Counted from the stretch's first letter, positions 11,101 through 62,144 are shown. The stretch: DNA of 64,000 nucleotides from Aradus depressus (GCA_963662175.1 OY759217.1:14882562-14946561), one strand, 5' to 3'. Numbers and translations: made by a program. Notes: generated from the letters alone by a model not told the origin.

Positions 11101-11990
11101 TTACAAAAGTAAAAAAAATATATATATATATTAGTACATAAATATGGAATCCTAAAAGACTGTTCTTCCAACAGCACTGTCTTATATTTCTTACATGGAA
11201 CGCTTAGTAACTGGAACCAATTTGATGATCTAGACTACTTAAAAATGAATTGTTCTAAAGCTATTTTAACTGATATAAAAACACAATTGACAATACATTT
11301 TCAATAATTAATTACAACAAAATACAGGAAATAACCACTAATAAAACATATCGATCGAATCCATAAAAATATAATATTACCATTATAGGTCATATTAATA
11401 GTTGTTGGGTTGCCCACTCATGACCGAGGTCCCTGGCCCCTACATATATCTGACATTTTAAACTTCGAAATATGTCTTTGCCTACCCACATAACTGATTA
11501 CATTTTTGTCTTATCTCTTTTACGATTTTATGCGCACCACAAGAATTTTATGTTCATACATGGTCCAGAGAGAGTTTCTATTTTGATTTACTTTCCATTT
11601 AAGAAGTTTCCGAGTAATAACAAACAGTCTAAACTTTCTTATGTTCTTTATGCTATGGAAAAAAAAAGCGTTTTTTAAAATTATTTGCTTCTCACTCTCT
11701 TATAAACATTATACAAGCGAATGCTCAGAATACTTATGAAGTTTGTTATAATGACTTCGATTTTTTGTTTTAAAGTAAGGAACATTCGCGGTGTCATTTT
11801 GAGTACCAGTCAACTTCACTGTAAAATAACGACTGAGATGTGTTGGGTTTTGAGCGGAAAACAAACAATTGGGAGTGACGCGTGTTTCTAGGAAAACTGG
11901 AGGGAGGAGAGAAGACGAAAATGTAAACATTTCTTACTATTTGAAAGAATTTACTTCTATTTTGTAAAAAGATTCAGCCATGTAAAGTTA

Positions 11991-12110
11991 CCCTGGCCCC
12001 TACATATATACCTGTGACAAGTGTCCGACTGCCATTGGATGACCGAAGTCCCTGGCCCCTACATATATCTGTGACAAGTGTCCGACTGCCATTGGATGAG
12101 GTTAACGGAG
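11991..12110. repeat. ~59-bp tandem duplication
   Basis: ccctggcccctacatatata followed by cctgtgacaagtgtccgactgc occurs at 11991 and again at 12050 with a 2-bp difference. A third partial copy (gaccgaggtccctggcccct) lies at ~11420-11455. Confidence 0.85.
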
Positions 12111-12771
12111 ATATATTATAATTAATGTATGTATCATTAGTCTTGTTACATGAAGAATGTTTCAAGGATATAGTGGAAGGACATCTGCTAAGGAAGCTGG
12201 TTGCGATAAACAACAAGTAGAGGTGGTGTACCTTATGTTCTGGCAAGTGGCAGATATCCATAAATAAAAACAATGTTAGAGCTACATCTGAGTACAGTTA
12301 GCAGTGGAAACTATATTTTCAGAGCAATATATTCATGTATATTAATTATTTATTATATATTATATATAATTATTTATTATATTATATATATAATTACATC
12401 TACGCATTTTTCGCCTACGAAACCCTTCTATGAGTGACCTGATCACACTACTCAGTAATATTTTTATTTTATCTGTTAGTTAATTAGTTTATTTACAGCA
12501 TAACATTTTTTTAATTATTATTATTGGTTGGTTTATTTGGGGCGAACAACTGCTTAAATTATAATAATTATTATTATTTATAAAATATTATTATTTTATT
12601 TTTATTTTTCCAAATTTGAAGCCTAATGTTATTAAATGATAAAGATTATGAAATTAATATGTTTCCTATAAAATTAAGTGAACAGCAAACTATGCTTCTG
12701 CCAAACAACCAACCAAATAAAAAGTAATACAATAAAATTTAAAAAAAACAATACAGGCTTCAAATTTTGAA

Positions 12772-13027
12772 TAGACATTTCTCGGGTGTTTGGGCAAAAG
12801 GGCTTACTTAAGTCAGCAAATCTGAATTTTAGGAGGGGAATTACTGAATGTTTGAAAAATTCCTGCAAATCAGGTAAAACACATTTATGTTACTTGAAAT
12901 ATTATTTCAATAAAAGTATTAAATATAAACAAAATCAAATATTCCAACAATCAGTTGCATATGGTAACAATTTTTTAATGTCCTTTGGATCACAAGACTT
13001 ATTCTGACTTAAGCCTTTTTGCCCATA
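12772..13027. mobile_element. MITE family C, intact copy
   Basis: Begins with ...ctcgggtgtttgggcaaaagggctta and ends with ctgacttaagcctttttgccc, which are inverted copies with a small insertion. The interior matches, in reverse orientation, a second copy at about 1508-1964. The end positions are approximate because the outer repeat is eroded on the right. Confidence 0.75.
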
Positions 13028-13036
13028 TATACATTT

Positions 13037-13360
13037 CGTGCCGGGGCTTTAACTACAAGGTCATATTGCCCACTACCAGAGCGATCTTTCGTCACTCTGG
13101 TGGACACGTGCCCGGTTCATCTAGGGAGTCCTAAATTTTACTTACCCTAAATCTTTTATTCACCTAGGGTAGGTGTCTAACGAGTAGCTACATGACATGG
13201 TACAGGTTCGGGACCATCGCTTGACGTACCATCCGAAGGACGGCGTGCTTAAGTTTATTTTACCTTCCGGATAAAATAAACTAAGGGGTTCGGTCGGGTT
13301 TTGAACCCTCGATCTTGAGCTCAGTAAGCGAGAACGCATACCACTGAGCTACCGGCGCCC
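13037..13360 (-). mobile_element. SINE family A copy, adjacent to MITE C
   Basis: Reverse complement of the family A consensus from the tail side (gccggggctttaactac) to the tRNA-like head (ctgagctaccggcgccc). It starts within about 10 bp of the MITE C right end. The CCTAA tail is missing. Confidence 0.85.
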
Positions 13361-13375
13361 AGTTCTCATGTTCTC

Positions 13376-13531
13376 AACTTTAGAAGTTGAGAAACTATTT
13401 TGAAGAGTGAGAGAGAGAAGGGGGGGACATTAGAACAAACAATTCGGCTTGAGACCATGATGTTTACACTCTGACCCAAACAAACAAAATTAGGAGTCTA
13501 GCCACTACTACTCTTTACATTTTTAAAAATC
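13376..13531 (+). repeat. Dispersed repeat E, copy 1
   Basis: gaagttgagaaac..., acattagaacaaacaattcg and tagccactactactc align with 49563-49785. Family unknown; lies between two SINE A pieces. Confidence 0.6.
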
Positions 13532-13622
13532 TTTGCTTAACGTCCCATCCGAAGGTCGGGTTTCGAACCCATGATCTTGAACTCAGTAGGCTAGTACGCT
13601 ACCTCTGAGCTACCTGTGTCCT
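13532..13622 (-). mobile_element. SINE family A, internally deleted fragment
   Basis: Head with box B-like gggtttcgaaccc and box A-like gagctacctgtgtcc on the minus strand, joined directly to the ttaacgtcccatccgaagg core, so the hairpin block has been deleted. Confidence 0.65.
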
Positions 13623-14874
13623 CTATATTTATATATACTTTTTTAAGACCCATTGTGTGAGCAACTCGACTGACGTTTTGGAAATCATCGATTGGTGTGT
13701 AATTTTGGGATGATGAAATGAACTTATTTTTATGTCTTTGAATAAACATTCATTATCTTTATATCTATTGTGATACGAGTTTTCCTAATTTTGTTTTATT
13801 TTTTTCTTGAACAAGGTAAAGTAATTTATGAACGGCTTTATAGGACCTTAAGCTGCACACTGCAGGATGTGAATGCAGACGCCAGACTATATGAAGGAAA
13901 TAAATAAACCTTAATAGGTCTTTTAATGTTCAGAACCAAATTAAACGGAATTAAATTTGCATGTTAATATGGATTATGTACGAAATTTAAAATATCTTTT
14001 GCTGCATTCCCTGTTATTAATATAATTTATTCCGTTCTAGTATATTAAACAACTTGGATTGCCTCTGCTTTTAAATTTTAAAATTTATTTTTCTTTACTG
14101 TATTATTATTTGGGACAACTATGCTAGCATATTAAAAAAAACAAAAAATCTTTTCATAGCAGATTTATTAAGCTAAACTTTCAACTATCCAAAAAGAAAA
14201 GTATATTTTAGAAATAATTCAAGCTCTCCATTTTGTTTTTGAAAGTTAATTTAACGCTCTGAGGTCTGAGGTCACTCTGGGGTCCGTACAGTCTGTACAG
14301 ACCCAAAAGTGACCTCAGGCCTTAGGCCTATTGTTTCCAATTTTTTATTAAAAAAATTAATTGAAAAAAGGTTTCTATCTAAATCTGATTGTTAGTCACA
14401 TATTAGAGAACTCATGAGTGAGACGGTAGCAAAATAATACTGCATAAAAAAATCTTTTTTCTACCTGCCTCGAAAGGATCGGGAAAAACAGGAAAGACGG
14501 CAATTCTAAAAATATTCCTGGTGTTCTTAACAACTTACTGCCCTATAGGAAGTTTGTTTTAAATGTTTTTATTTTATATAATATATAAGCAAATGAGCAT
14601 ATTCTGTTATATTTCGGAGGGCAGTTTGAGGAGTAATAATTCAAAACAATATATTTGGAACGGAAACATTAGAGGTGAAATTAAAAAATATGTAATTCTG
14701 ATATGTACATACAAGTTTTACCATGGTTTTTCAATGGGAAACCTTCAGTTTTAATTAATTAATTTTGATGGTTCCTGTGTTTAATTATATAATTAATGTG
14801 TTTCCTGTATAACTCAACTTCATGGAATTTAGTTAACGTTTTCTGCAGAGATATTGTGAAACAATAAAAATACA

Positions 14875-15014
14875 GAAAAACGTACGTTTTTTAAAAAAAA
14901 TATTGTCTATATCACAAAATATATATAATATATGGGACTACTTTGGGTATTGCTACCATATATTGTATATATTCTGTTAAGTAGACAATATTTTTGAAAA
15001 AACATACGTTTTTC
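14875..15014. repeat. Foldback repeat, ~33-bp arms
   Basis: 14875-14908 (gaaaaacgtacgttttttaa...) and 14983-15014 (...aaaacatacgtttttc) are inverted copies with few differences around a ~74-bp AT-rich loop that itself holds ATATAT palindromes. Confidence 0.75.
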
Positions 15015-15018
15015 ATGA

Positions 15019-15330
15019 ATTTTGATTAATAATAATAATGAATTTATTTCCGTTAAACCAATACATGGTAATAGGATATGTCAAAAGAATTTATACATTA
15101 AGATAGCTTATAAATTAGATTTATAACTACTTGGAGTCTAACACACCTAAGATTAGTAGTAATAACAAAACTATTAAAAAAAGTGAAATGAAATTAATAA
15201 AAACTGAATAAATAAATACTTAAAAATATATGAGTATAAAAAAAAAATAATACATAGATACATTTATAATAAGTAGACACATTTTTTAATTTAATAAACA
15301 TTAAGATAACTATTTTTCAAAAAACTCTTC
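15019..15330 (-). repeat. Putative LINE 3' end with (ATT)n
   Basis: An (AAT)n start followed by 'gaatttatttcc' and 'agatagcttataaa' resembles sequences at ~5435-5530 and ~8650-8880; read on minus these end in (ATT)n like some LINE tails. No coding remnant. Confidence 0.35.
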
Positions 15331-15337
15331 GGAAGTG

Positions 15338-15400
15338 TCTTTATCCCAACGATGTTTCGGGAAGTTCTTACGTCCCTTCATCAGGTCCCAATGTGCGAGA
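15338..15400 (-). repeat. Penelope-like element end with hammerhead-like core
   Basis: Minus strand has CTGATGA (15384-15378), a GGGA/TCCC stem, then GAAAC (15358-15354), as in the hammerhead ribozymes of Penelope-like retroelement repeats. The outer stem I is not evident, so it may be inactive. Confidence 0.5.
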
Positions 15401-15527
15401 TATAGAAAAGAAAAAGAAAAAAATTTAACTGTAACAATATATAAAAAAAATAAAATAAAATAAATATATATATTGGTTGCTCTTTATGTAGATACATTTT
15501 AACCATATTTTTTTTTCTTTGTTGCAG

Positions 15528-15562
15528 GGCTATGCTGATACCAGGCGTAGAAGGGCCCAGCT
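15528..15562 (+). other. ck: 5' UTR part of first coding exon of ck
   Basis: A pyrimidine-rich tract ending in gttgcag (15521-15527) is a good 3' splice site, so the start codon probably lies in an internal exon and at least one non-coding exon lies upstream; I could not place it. An upstream ATG at 15532 is out of frame with the main start. The main ATG has G at -3 and G at +4. Confidence 0.6.
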
Positions 15563-53724
<38,162 letters not shown>

Positions 53725-56139
53725 TCACAGATCTGCCCTCTCAGGCCAGGCCCACACTTGCTACTAAAAGTCCCGATCGCTAAATAACTAAATCACTGCA
53801 TGTATTTGCGACTAATAACGCTACTTTCTTCAGTTCGGTGAGCCCGGATAGAAGAAAGTCTGAGTTTCCTCTTTATGTCTATATCCTGTCAATTATTCGA
53901 ACTATGCATTTCACTATATCGAGAAACAGGTCCCAGTTCTTGCTTATCTCGCTGCCTGGAGATCCCAACACGGTCATATTTGTACAGCACTGTCAGTAGT
54001 CTTCGAAGAGGAAAAAATATAGATGAATCCGAAGCTTTTGTTATCTACAGTTTTTTCCTAACACAAGTTTTCCTTACAATTTTCTGCAGGTGACTGTATG
54101 TTTATTATTATTACTACTGGCACTGGGTCTCTGTCGAGGCATTCTCAGTGATATTAAACATTATTGATTAATACAACATACAGTACCTACCGTTTTCTCG
54201 ACTTTTTCTCGCAGCGACCAATCTCGTATGCTTGCACATTTATTAGAACCAACTTGTTGCAAGTGCGCGCCTAGCCTTAGTTGTATATTTTTTGTAATAA
54301 TTTATTTGTATACAATGTAATATTATTTTTTGGGGTATCAAAAGATGGAGGCTCTATCAGAATGTTCTTGTGTATTTAATGTTTAATGAAATGCTCAAGA
54401 ATATTTAAATGTATTCATAATTTTATTATTACCATTAACTTTACACTTTTAAATGATTTAATAAAGCTTTATAAAATTTACAAAAAATCATATCTCGGAG
54501 GCTTAAGAAACCATTTTTTTTTTTTCACTGACGCTTACCTAATTTTTCTTTTAATTGGATCTTTTTCCAATATTGCTATTCTCTTTATGATGGCATACAT
54601 AAGGTAAATACCTACTAAGTCCCATTAGTATTCATGGAGTAATTGCTTTCTATGTTTTTGAAATAATATATCTTCTTTCAGTCAACATTATGCACACTTA
54701 CCAATTTCATATTTGTAACATGGTGACTACGCCTTCGGGAAACAGATATATATATACTTTGTATTTTATATTAAATATTTATTTGTACTTTTATATTTAA
54801 GAAGTTCTATATTCTCAAATGAAATTTATTTGTTTTGTACATAAGTTATTCACTTTTTTTGTTTAACTATTAAAACTAGGTAGGACTGTATTTGAGGTAT
54901 ATTATTTTTCCACAATTTAAAAATAACTTTTTATAAATACATATATATTTTTTCAGTTGAGGCATTTAAGTGGAGAGAAATTTAGCTGTCCTATTCCGTC
55001 CATTTTCCTTGGAACAGTGGTTCCCATTGCTTTTTATCACGTCCCTTCCTGAATTGATTGATTATTACCGCCTCACCATTCTTTCTTTACTAAATTAATT
55101 TGATAGAATTTCATTCTCATGTCTAAAACAGAATTCATTTCAGTAACTTTTTCAAATGGCTTTTTTAAATTTGAACTTTAAAAGAGACTTCATCTGGCTC
55201 CTGCGCGACCCTAATAACGGTTATAAAAATTACTTCTCTGCTACCTACCTTATTGTTGTTATCTTATAAACTAATATTTTTTATTTCGGGCCATATCCTC
55301 CCCCTTTTTAAAAATAGCACTTTTTTTTAGTTCACTAATTTCTATATGAGCCAGAAAAATAGGACCAACGGAAAGGGGGAACTTACAAACAGTTATTTCG
55401 TGCTAAACGCTTGAATTCTTCATTTTTAATTTTCTCTTTGAGCTATAAAATGTTCGTTTGCGTCCATTAGAAGCCGAGATGCCGTTCAGAACAGTAGCGC
55501 TTTACCTCCAAATTAACAGTTTCTGTTATTTTGTACATGCTGAATTTTGCATTTTCTGTCTTTGCATCTAGCCCGTTCGTCTTGCCATGTACTTACCATT
55601 GAACTTTTTTCATTGGAAATAAAATATGGAGTCATGAGTTTGGGTCCACTTGAAGGCGGTCTCCTCATATTTGAAAAACACTGGTAGAGATTACCTGTCA
55701 GAGTATTTCTTCACTATTGGTCATTATTACAGAAGTAACAACGGTTTTTATTCAGTTTAGATTGTACTTACACAGGGACATCTTAGATAAACACACTTTG
55801 CGTTAAAATTAGAAGACGGTGAAAACAACAACTATATTTTTTGAACAGGTGTATATCACTTCCCCATAAAATTCACATTTATAAAACCATCCAGATAGAT
55901 CAGCCGAAAAATCAAATGTACAACGCCTTCAGTCACTAAAATTCATTATACTAAGCCCAATTGCCCATGCATAATTTTACGTTTTCAATTTCACACTGCA
56001 TAATGGACTTAACATCCCTCATTGGTCCACTCAGTTATCAGAACGGGCTATCAAAATGTTCAAGATAAACTATCATCACACCATATTCACTTAATTCAAC
56101 TACTGTCCATCTTCCCACAAATCCGCTGGACGAAAACTT
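53725..56139 (+). other. ck 3' UTR and downstream gene-free DNA
   Basis: Starts as the 3' UTR (GC-richer to ~54000), passes the AATAAA at 54460, then continues AT-rich with no ORF of coding character and no repeat I recognise. Confidence 0.55.
54460..54465 (+). promoter_or_regulatory. ck: Likely poly(A) signal of ck
   Basis: First AATAAA after the stop codon, about 735 nt downstream, followed by T/A-rich sequence. It would give a 3' UTR of roughly 750 nt. Inferred from motif and position only. Confidence 0.45.
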
Positions 56140-56205
56140 GACCTCGCCGCCCTTCGTTAAGCGATGGTGCCGAGCCTGTGTGTAATTTAGGATTCCCAGC
56201 GTGAC
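56140..56205 (+). mobile_element. SINE family A remnant
   Basis: cgccgcccttcgttaagcg, atggtgccgagcctgtg and aatttaggattcccag align with the family A core, with several deletions. Only ~65 bp survive. Confidence 0.5.
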
Positions 56206-56264
56206 CCGCTCCTAGACTTCTCATTGTTCACGTACCTCATCAACTGTACAACTATTCATTTGAC

Positions 56265-56525
56265 ATATGGAGGGGTTGGCTGCCAAGTGGTGTAAGTCCG
56301 AAATTTTAATTTTGAGGAGACACAATTCAAAATTCAGCATGCTAGGTAAATTGGAGTAAACAGTATGAAAATTAACTACTAGCTTTTAAATTTACTTTAA
56401 CAATGCATGCAATGATTTTTGAAGTAAAAATGCATTTAGTCTCAGTTAGTTCCTCAGAATTAAAATTTTAAAGCCCATTTTCATATTTTTGGACTTACAC
56501 CACTTGGCAGCTAACCCCTCCATAT
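56265..56525. mobile_element. MITE with 35-bp terminal inverted repeats
   Basis: 56265-56299 and 56491-56525 are inverted copies with one mismatch, starting atatggaggggtt. The complementarity continues weakly inward (aaattttaa). AT-rich 190-bp interior, no ORF. A TA target site is possible given flanking ATAT. Confidence 0.82.
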
Positions 56526-57549
56526 CTGAACTCACATCGCTCTTGGTAATGACAAATTATATGAAGTTGTAAATAAATCAATAAAAAAATTGAAATATTC
56601 AATAAATTTATTTATTGAGTTTTAATATTAAAAAAATAATAATAGGAATTGCTCATGTAAAAATTGTTTTGTAAAATTAAAAATCCTTTAAGATTGTAAA
56701 GAACTAATGAAGTTGTAATAGGTTTTTATACTAATTTTAAGTATTTATTTATAAATAATTGTATTAGGTAACTCATTTGTAAATGACAAATAAATTGTAT
56801 ATTTTTAATAGTAAATTAATAGATTTCTATACTTGAATTCATAAATTAAATAAAAAAGAATAATAATGTAAGGACATTATTTATTTTACCATACCTCAAT
56901 TACTGATATTGCAGTTGCATTTGAATCTTCTAGATTGTTTGTTACAGGAAATGCACAATTAGATCTTACGTAATTTTATAGCCAAGAGGTAATTAATGTT
57001 TCACTAGTCAGGGCAAAAGAAGCACGTTTTAAAGGAGAAGGCCAGTACAGAGATGAAGCCTCTAGTTATGTAACTTTTGGAGAAGTGATCGGAAAGAAGT
57101 ATACCAAGGGTGTGTGCATAGTGTATTATATTTTCTATATATAAAATCCAAACTTTGTGTCTGTTGCCTAGGACCCCAGAAGCGGCTGTATAGATACTAA
57201 TGAAGTTTTCAAGATATCTGTAACCACTCAAATTGAAATATAGAATATGAAGAGGTCAACGATTTTGTGGGCCCATAAAAAAGGGGGACATTTTCTTTAC
57301 GGATATCGAGTGGCGCATTATATTAATACATCTTGGCGAGGCGATGCCGTAAATTAAACATTTTGGGGAAGAGAGAAATTAATAAATGGAGGTAACTAAA
57401 TTAAATGAATATGTGTACCAATGATTGAAACAAAGGCTAAATTAGGTAGGGAAATCTCGTGGGAGGGAAAAACAAAATAATTGTTCTAACAATAGTGATG
57501 AGTTGGGCATCATTTTAATGATGAAGATTCCATGTTTATGTATCGGATG

Positions 57550-57895
57550 TCCTGGAGGTTAGAGTGACTGTCTTCGTCTTCGAACGTGAGAGGTCCGTCG
57601 ATAGTGGAGTGGTTAGAGTTACTATCCTAAGAAGAGGCTTTAATTATTGAGTTTAAGAAGGATCTAAGGCGGAATTACTATCCTGAGAGGGAGCCTTGGC
57701 GTGGAGATTGAATGTTTAGCGTCGCTATTCCCAGAGGGCTTTAGTTCAATGGTTGAGTGGTCAGTGTGACTGGCTAGTACACTGAGAGGCGTTTCTAGTG
57801 ATGAATTGGTTTAGTTGTCTTGAGACTGAGGAGAGGAGGTTTGATATGTGAATGTTTCTCGGTAATTATCTGGAAGTGGTTAGGGTGACTGCCTA
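57550..57895. repeat. Degenerate ~55-bp tandem repeats
   Basis: Variants of gttagagtgact...ctatcc...gagagg recur near 57558, 57612, 57671, 57763 and 57878 at spacings of about 50-60 bp or multiples. Too diverged to define a unit. Confidence 0.4.
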
Positions 57896-58691
57896 CCATT
57901 TTAGAATCTCGATGAACAACTTAGTTATTAGACTGCCGGACAACGTTACTATAAAAAACAGTTTCGTAATATTTACAGTACATGCGTTCAGTGGTACATA
58001 TCTGATAGTGGACCCAAGAATTATAAGAAAACTATTCAACCGCAAGTGCATTATTTGTAACACTGGGTTTTTGTATCCAAGCTACTAACCGATCGCCTGA
58101 TATTGAGTGATTGCATGGGATGGTTGTGTACCCAAGTTATCCAAAGTCTGTGAAGGCCCATATAACAGCCCCTCGCTAGTATTAACTACCTACTCTCCTA
58201 CCTCTTTAATGAAGCGCAAGATCTTTTCGAACCGTTATTTCCAGCCTTATCGAAAATTCTCCATCCGTGTGAATAACCCTCACATTCGCCCACAATGTGT
58301 AGCGTGGTTTCCTCTTCATCTTTTGCAGAATAGATCCGGAACAAGGCCCATTATAGAGATGTTTTCTTACCGTCTGGTGTCTTGTTACGATACCCCCGAA
58401 CACTTTTCTTCAACTCCCATATTTCCTAAAGTATCCCACATGTCCCAGAGGAGTCGCATGCGCCCTTTCATTGAGTGAGTGCACACTCCTTGATTGGCCT
58501 TAGAATTCATTTCAAATGCTCGGCTATCTGCGCATATAAGATTCCATTACTGGAGGAATCAATAACTCTTACTGCACATCTAACTATCACAACTAGGTAC
58601 TAAATAGGTTAGTTGTAACTACTAGTATATGAGAAGCCCGTTATTCGCCCTGTGCAGACCGCATGGACTAGTACTTGTAGTGAAGTAGCCT

Positions 58692-58823
58692 ACAATTCAG
58701 GTTAAATACTCATCCACTAGCCTTCCCCCACCACCGACATTTTCTAACATCCCACCCACAATTCAGGTTAAATACTCATCCACTAGCCTTCCCCCACCAC
58801 CGACATTTTCTAACATCCCACCC
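58692..58823. repeat. 66-bp perfect tandem duplication
   Basis: 58692-58757 and 58758-58823 are identical (acaattcaggttaaatactc ... catcccaccc). Perfect identity implies a recent event or an assembly duplication. Confidence 0.93.
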
Positions 58824-58899
58824 ACTTACCTCTGTACTGTCCCTATGTAAACACACTTGTGACATTAAGATATAGCCAATCGTCGAGTCCATACTGGCT

Positions 58900-61000
58900 T
58901 GTTGCTGTTCATAATTTGCTAAAAAAATGTTTTTTCGTTTTTGTTTTTGTGAATTAACGTCTGAATGAGATACTACGAGATTTGTTGAACTGTATGTAAT
59001 GTTCATGGGACGTGACAAAACTCTGATATAGAAAGGATCAAATGCGTCAAGGAACTCTTGTAGAAATTGTTAGGGACATGGGAATTGAGAATTTCACCTT
59101 CGCTGAAGGTAAAAAATCTTCGGAAACCGTTCAAACATGAACCAAACAAAATGAAGAAGTTAAGAAGACCAGAATTGGTTCTGATGTTTACCACCCTCCT
59201 TTTTTCAGAAAAACAAAGTAAAATCTGATAAGTGTTCAGCTTCTTTTAGAACAAAGCCACGAAAAGGTTAACGGCTAACTGTCTCAGCTACTCTACCAAT
59301 CTGAACAAGACAGTTGTTACTACACCCCAAAGAAAATTGGGCTGCACAACTTCATGCAAAGCTTCGCAGAAATTTCAACAGAACTATATCCCATAGTTGA
59401 AACCTCGCTTCGCGCGGATGATAACGGTCTGTTTCCAGGAACGGAATCAAAAATGTTTTTAGATACATATAACTCTAAAATACTTTTCAGGTATCATCGC
59501 AACTGTTATGACCGCCTCCAGCAAAATTCTTTGCGAAATTAAGCTCAACTAATCAAAGAGTTTAACTTAATCAAAATATTTTATTTTATTAAATAAATTT
59601 GTAAAAAAATTTAGTTGATTATACGTCGAAGAAGTTCATTATAGATGCTAATAACCATACTAGACAAAGGTTTTGGTTTCCTGTTTAAAGGTCATGGGAA
59701 CTGGAATATAATTGTGTTTTTAACCAAGATAAAATATAAGGAACAATGTTATATTTAAAGAGAAAGACAAAAATATGACTAGTTTTCATCTTTTATTACA
59801 ACACATATTTGTGTGTAACATAAAAGGATATTTTTTAAAATAATTTTTTTTTATATATATATTTTTTTTACAGCTAATACTGTCACCTAAAACTATATTT
59901 GGTATACTAAGTCATAATCTTAAATTAAAAATAAATAAATAAAATATTATTTTGATTACAGTACAAAAACAAACTTTGAGAATATAGACAAATACATAAG
60001 AAAATAGTAAAATATTCTGGTCCCATCCACAAATAAATAAATTGAAAAAACCCTGCATGTAATTACAAATCAATTAAAATTTATAGTATAGTACTTATTG
60101 TTTAGTAAAATAAAAAATAAAAATTTCGCACGATTAGTACAAATCGTATAAGAACCTACAATTGATGAACTTTACACTTCAGTTCATTGAAAAAAATATA
60201 TATAAATAATAGATTTAAGAATATTTCATACAATATACTGAGTATTTTTTACCCTTTTCTTAAATATACGATATATACATTTGCTCTACAAACAAAAAGC
60301 AATATCACACAATTATACCCAAACTCTGTATGATTTATACACTTAGCATCAAAATTATTCAACTATAGCACAATATAATTTATTCGTTGATTTTCAACAA
60401 ATTGCTTGAATTAATTCGAACAAAATAAAATAATTGTTAGATAAATATTTGCATGTACATCTCATGTGTATTGGATCACAAGTAATGCACACTCAAATAT
60501 TGGGTAACGGACAGCTTCGAAAAAAAAAAAAATGAATAAATAAAAAATTGTTTGTTTGTTTTTGTGACTAATAAAAAACATTTCTAATTAGAGAGTTTGT
60601 GAAGTAAATGAAAACTGTTGAATATTAAATTGTGAGAATGTAGTATTTGGGGTAATGGGATAATGGGAGTGGTTTCTCATGTTTTCATCAGAGAAGGGGT
60701 CCAACTGTTGTTCATATTGAAGGTCTTTTGGAAAAGGAACAACTTTCCTTTAAAACCACATTAAGGTAACTTTCGAACGATATATCGGGTCTCATTAATC
60801 GGGTGTCACTACAAGAGGACATTTTTAATGAAGGTCCAGTCATACTTATTTCAAAGCTTACTATAAACCTGGTTTCTTTTTACAATCGCGGCCGCGTGAG
60901 GCTGTACGTACGGATAATGTGATACATTAGATTTTAATAAATAAATTCATTTTATCGGCACTTTATAGAATTTAATTGAGCCCCCAACCCCTTCCCTTCA
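58900..61000. other. Gene-free stretch downstream of ck
   Basis: The short ORFs at 59003-59542 lack recognisable domains. 59700-60640 is very AT-rich. Nothing supported. Confidence 0.5.
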
Positions 61001-61270
61001 GCCGATATCGCTGATATTTGACAGGTTATGTCCTCATTGGGTTTTGACAATATATATGAAATTTCAAGTCGATACAATCATTACATCGGCAGTTATTGGG
61101 TTTTCTGAGTTGATCCCCCCTTCCCATCTCCCGATTCCGTTGAAAATTGATGTGCCCTCCTTATGGGGTTGTGAATTCACATATGAAATGCTGTGTCAAT
61201 ATATTCATTACAACGGCAGTTATTGGAGTTTATGAGATAAGCCTCTCCTCTAATCCCCCCTTCCCCTTAG
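60965..61270 (-). repeat. Module family D, copy 7 (-)
   Basis: Two modules on the minus strand with the usual ataactgccg and gaaatttcatat phrases. Small ORFs here are repeat-derived. Confidence 0.7.
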
Positions 61271-61888
61271 TAATAGTAGACACTAAGCAATACATTTATA
61301 ACAAGAAAATGTCACAATTACAATCTCACATCAGTTAGGTTATATCAACAATATTTTGACAATACTTAAGATATTTTAAAATATAGTTCAATGTAGGTTT
61401 TATGTAAAGGCATTGTAAGGTTTTCAATGATTTGTGCTTTCAAAAGTTGAATATGATTGTATCTTGTGGTATCCAAAAACAAGAAAAGAGAAGGCTCTAC
61501 TTGTAAAAATTCCAAAGAATGGTTTTTTGAGGTATTTTTTCTTTTAAAAATGTCATAATCATCGTTCTACGTATGTGAGGTATTTCTATCTTATGAAGGA
61601 ACTAGGGGGTTGAGCTTTCTTTGAGTACCTAGTAGATGTTAAATGATAACAAGCACACATCTAGCTAAAGTTGTGACGGGTTTGGTTGAGGATGTGGACA
61701 CTGGTCCTGGATATCAGATGAGTATTATTAGACCTATTATTAGGTATAGAACTATTATTGATTAGACTAATTAGTTAGGTTTCTTCAAGTTCAATTCACA
61801 AATAACAATACATATTAGGATATTGTTATTTAATTTGTCGCAAACCGACACAGTGAATTGGACTTGCATAGACCTAATTAATTAGTAC

Positions 61889-62144
61889 AATTGAGGCGTT
61901 GACAATGAAAAGGAGGTAAGTGCCAAAACTGAAATTTTCCAAGAGAAGCAAAAAACCAATTTGAGGCATGAATAAATAACATGAACGCGGCATCTTGTGA
62001 CATCGCTCAAAACTAAACGAAAGGAGATAAGAACTTACCTCCTTTTCAACGCTATTGGTCTTGGAACATAGAATCGTTTCAGTGAAAAAACTCATTTTCG
62101 GCAACTATGGCACTTACCTCCTTTTCATTGTCAACGCCTCAATT
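61889..62144. mobile_element. MITE with 37-bp perfect terminal inverted repeats
   Basis: 61889-61925 and 62108-62144 are perfect inverted copies (aattgaggcgttgacaatga...). The outermost AATT is palindromic and could instead be a 4-bp target duplication. A further partial copy of the terminal motif (acttacctccttttcaacg) lies inside near 62033. 256 bp, no coding capacity, superfamily not recognised. Confidence 0.85.

Noticed and set aside
58107..58478. 123-codon ORF downstream of ck
   Set aside because: No recognisable domain, overlapped by an antisense ORF, no neighbouring exons or conserved motif. I could not support a gene.
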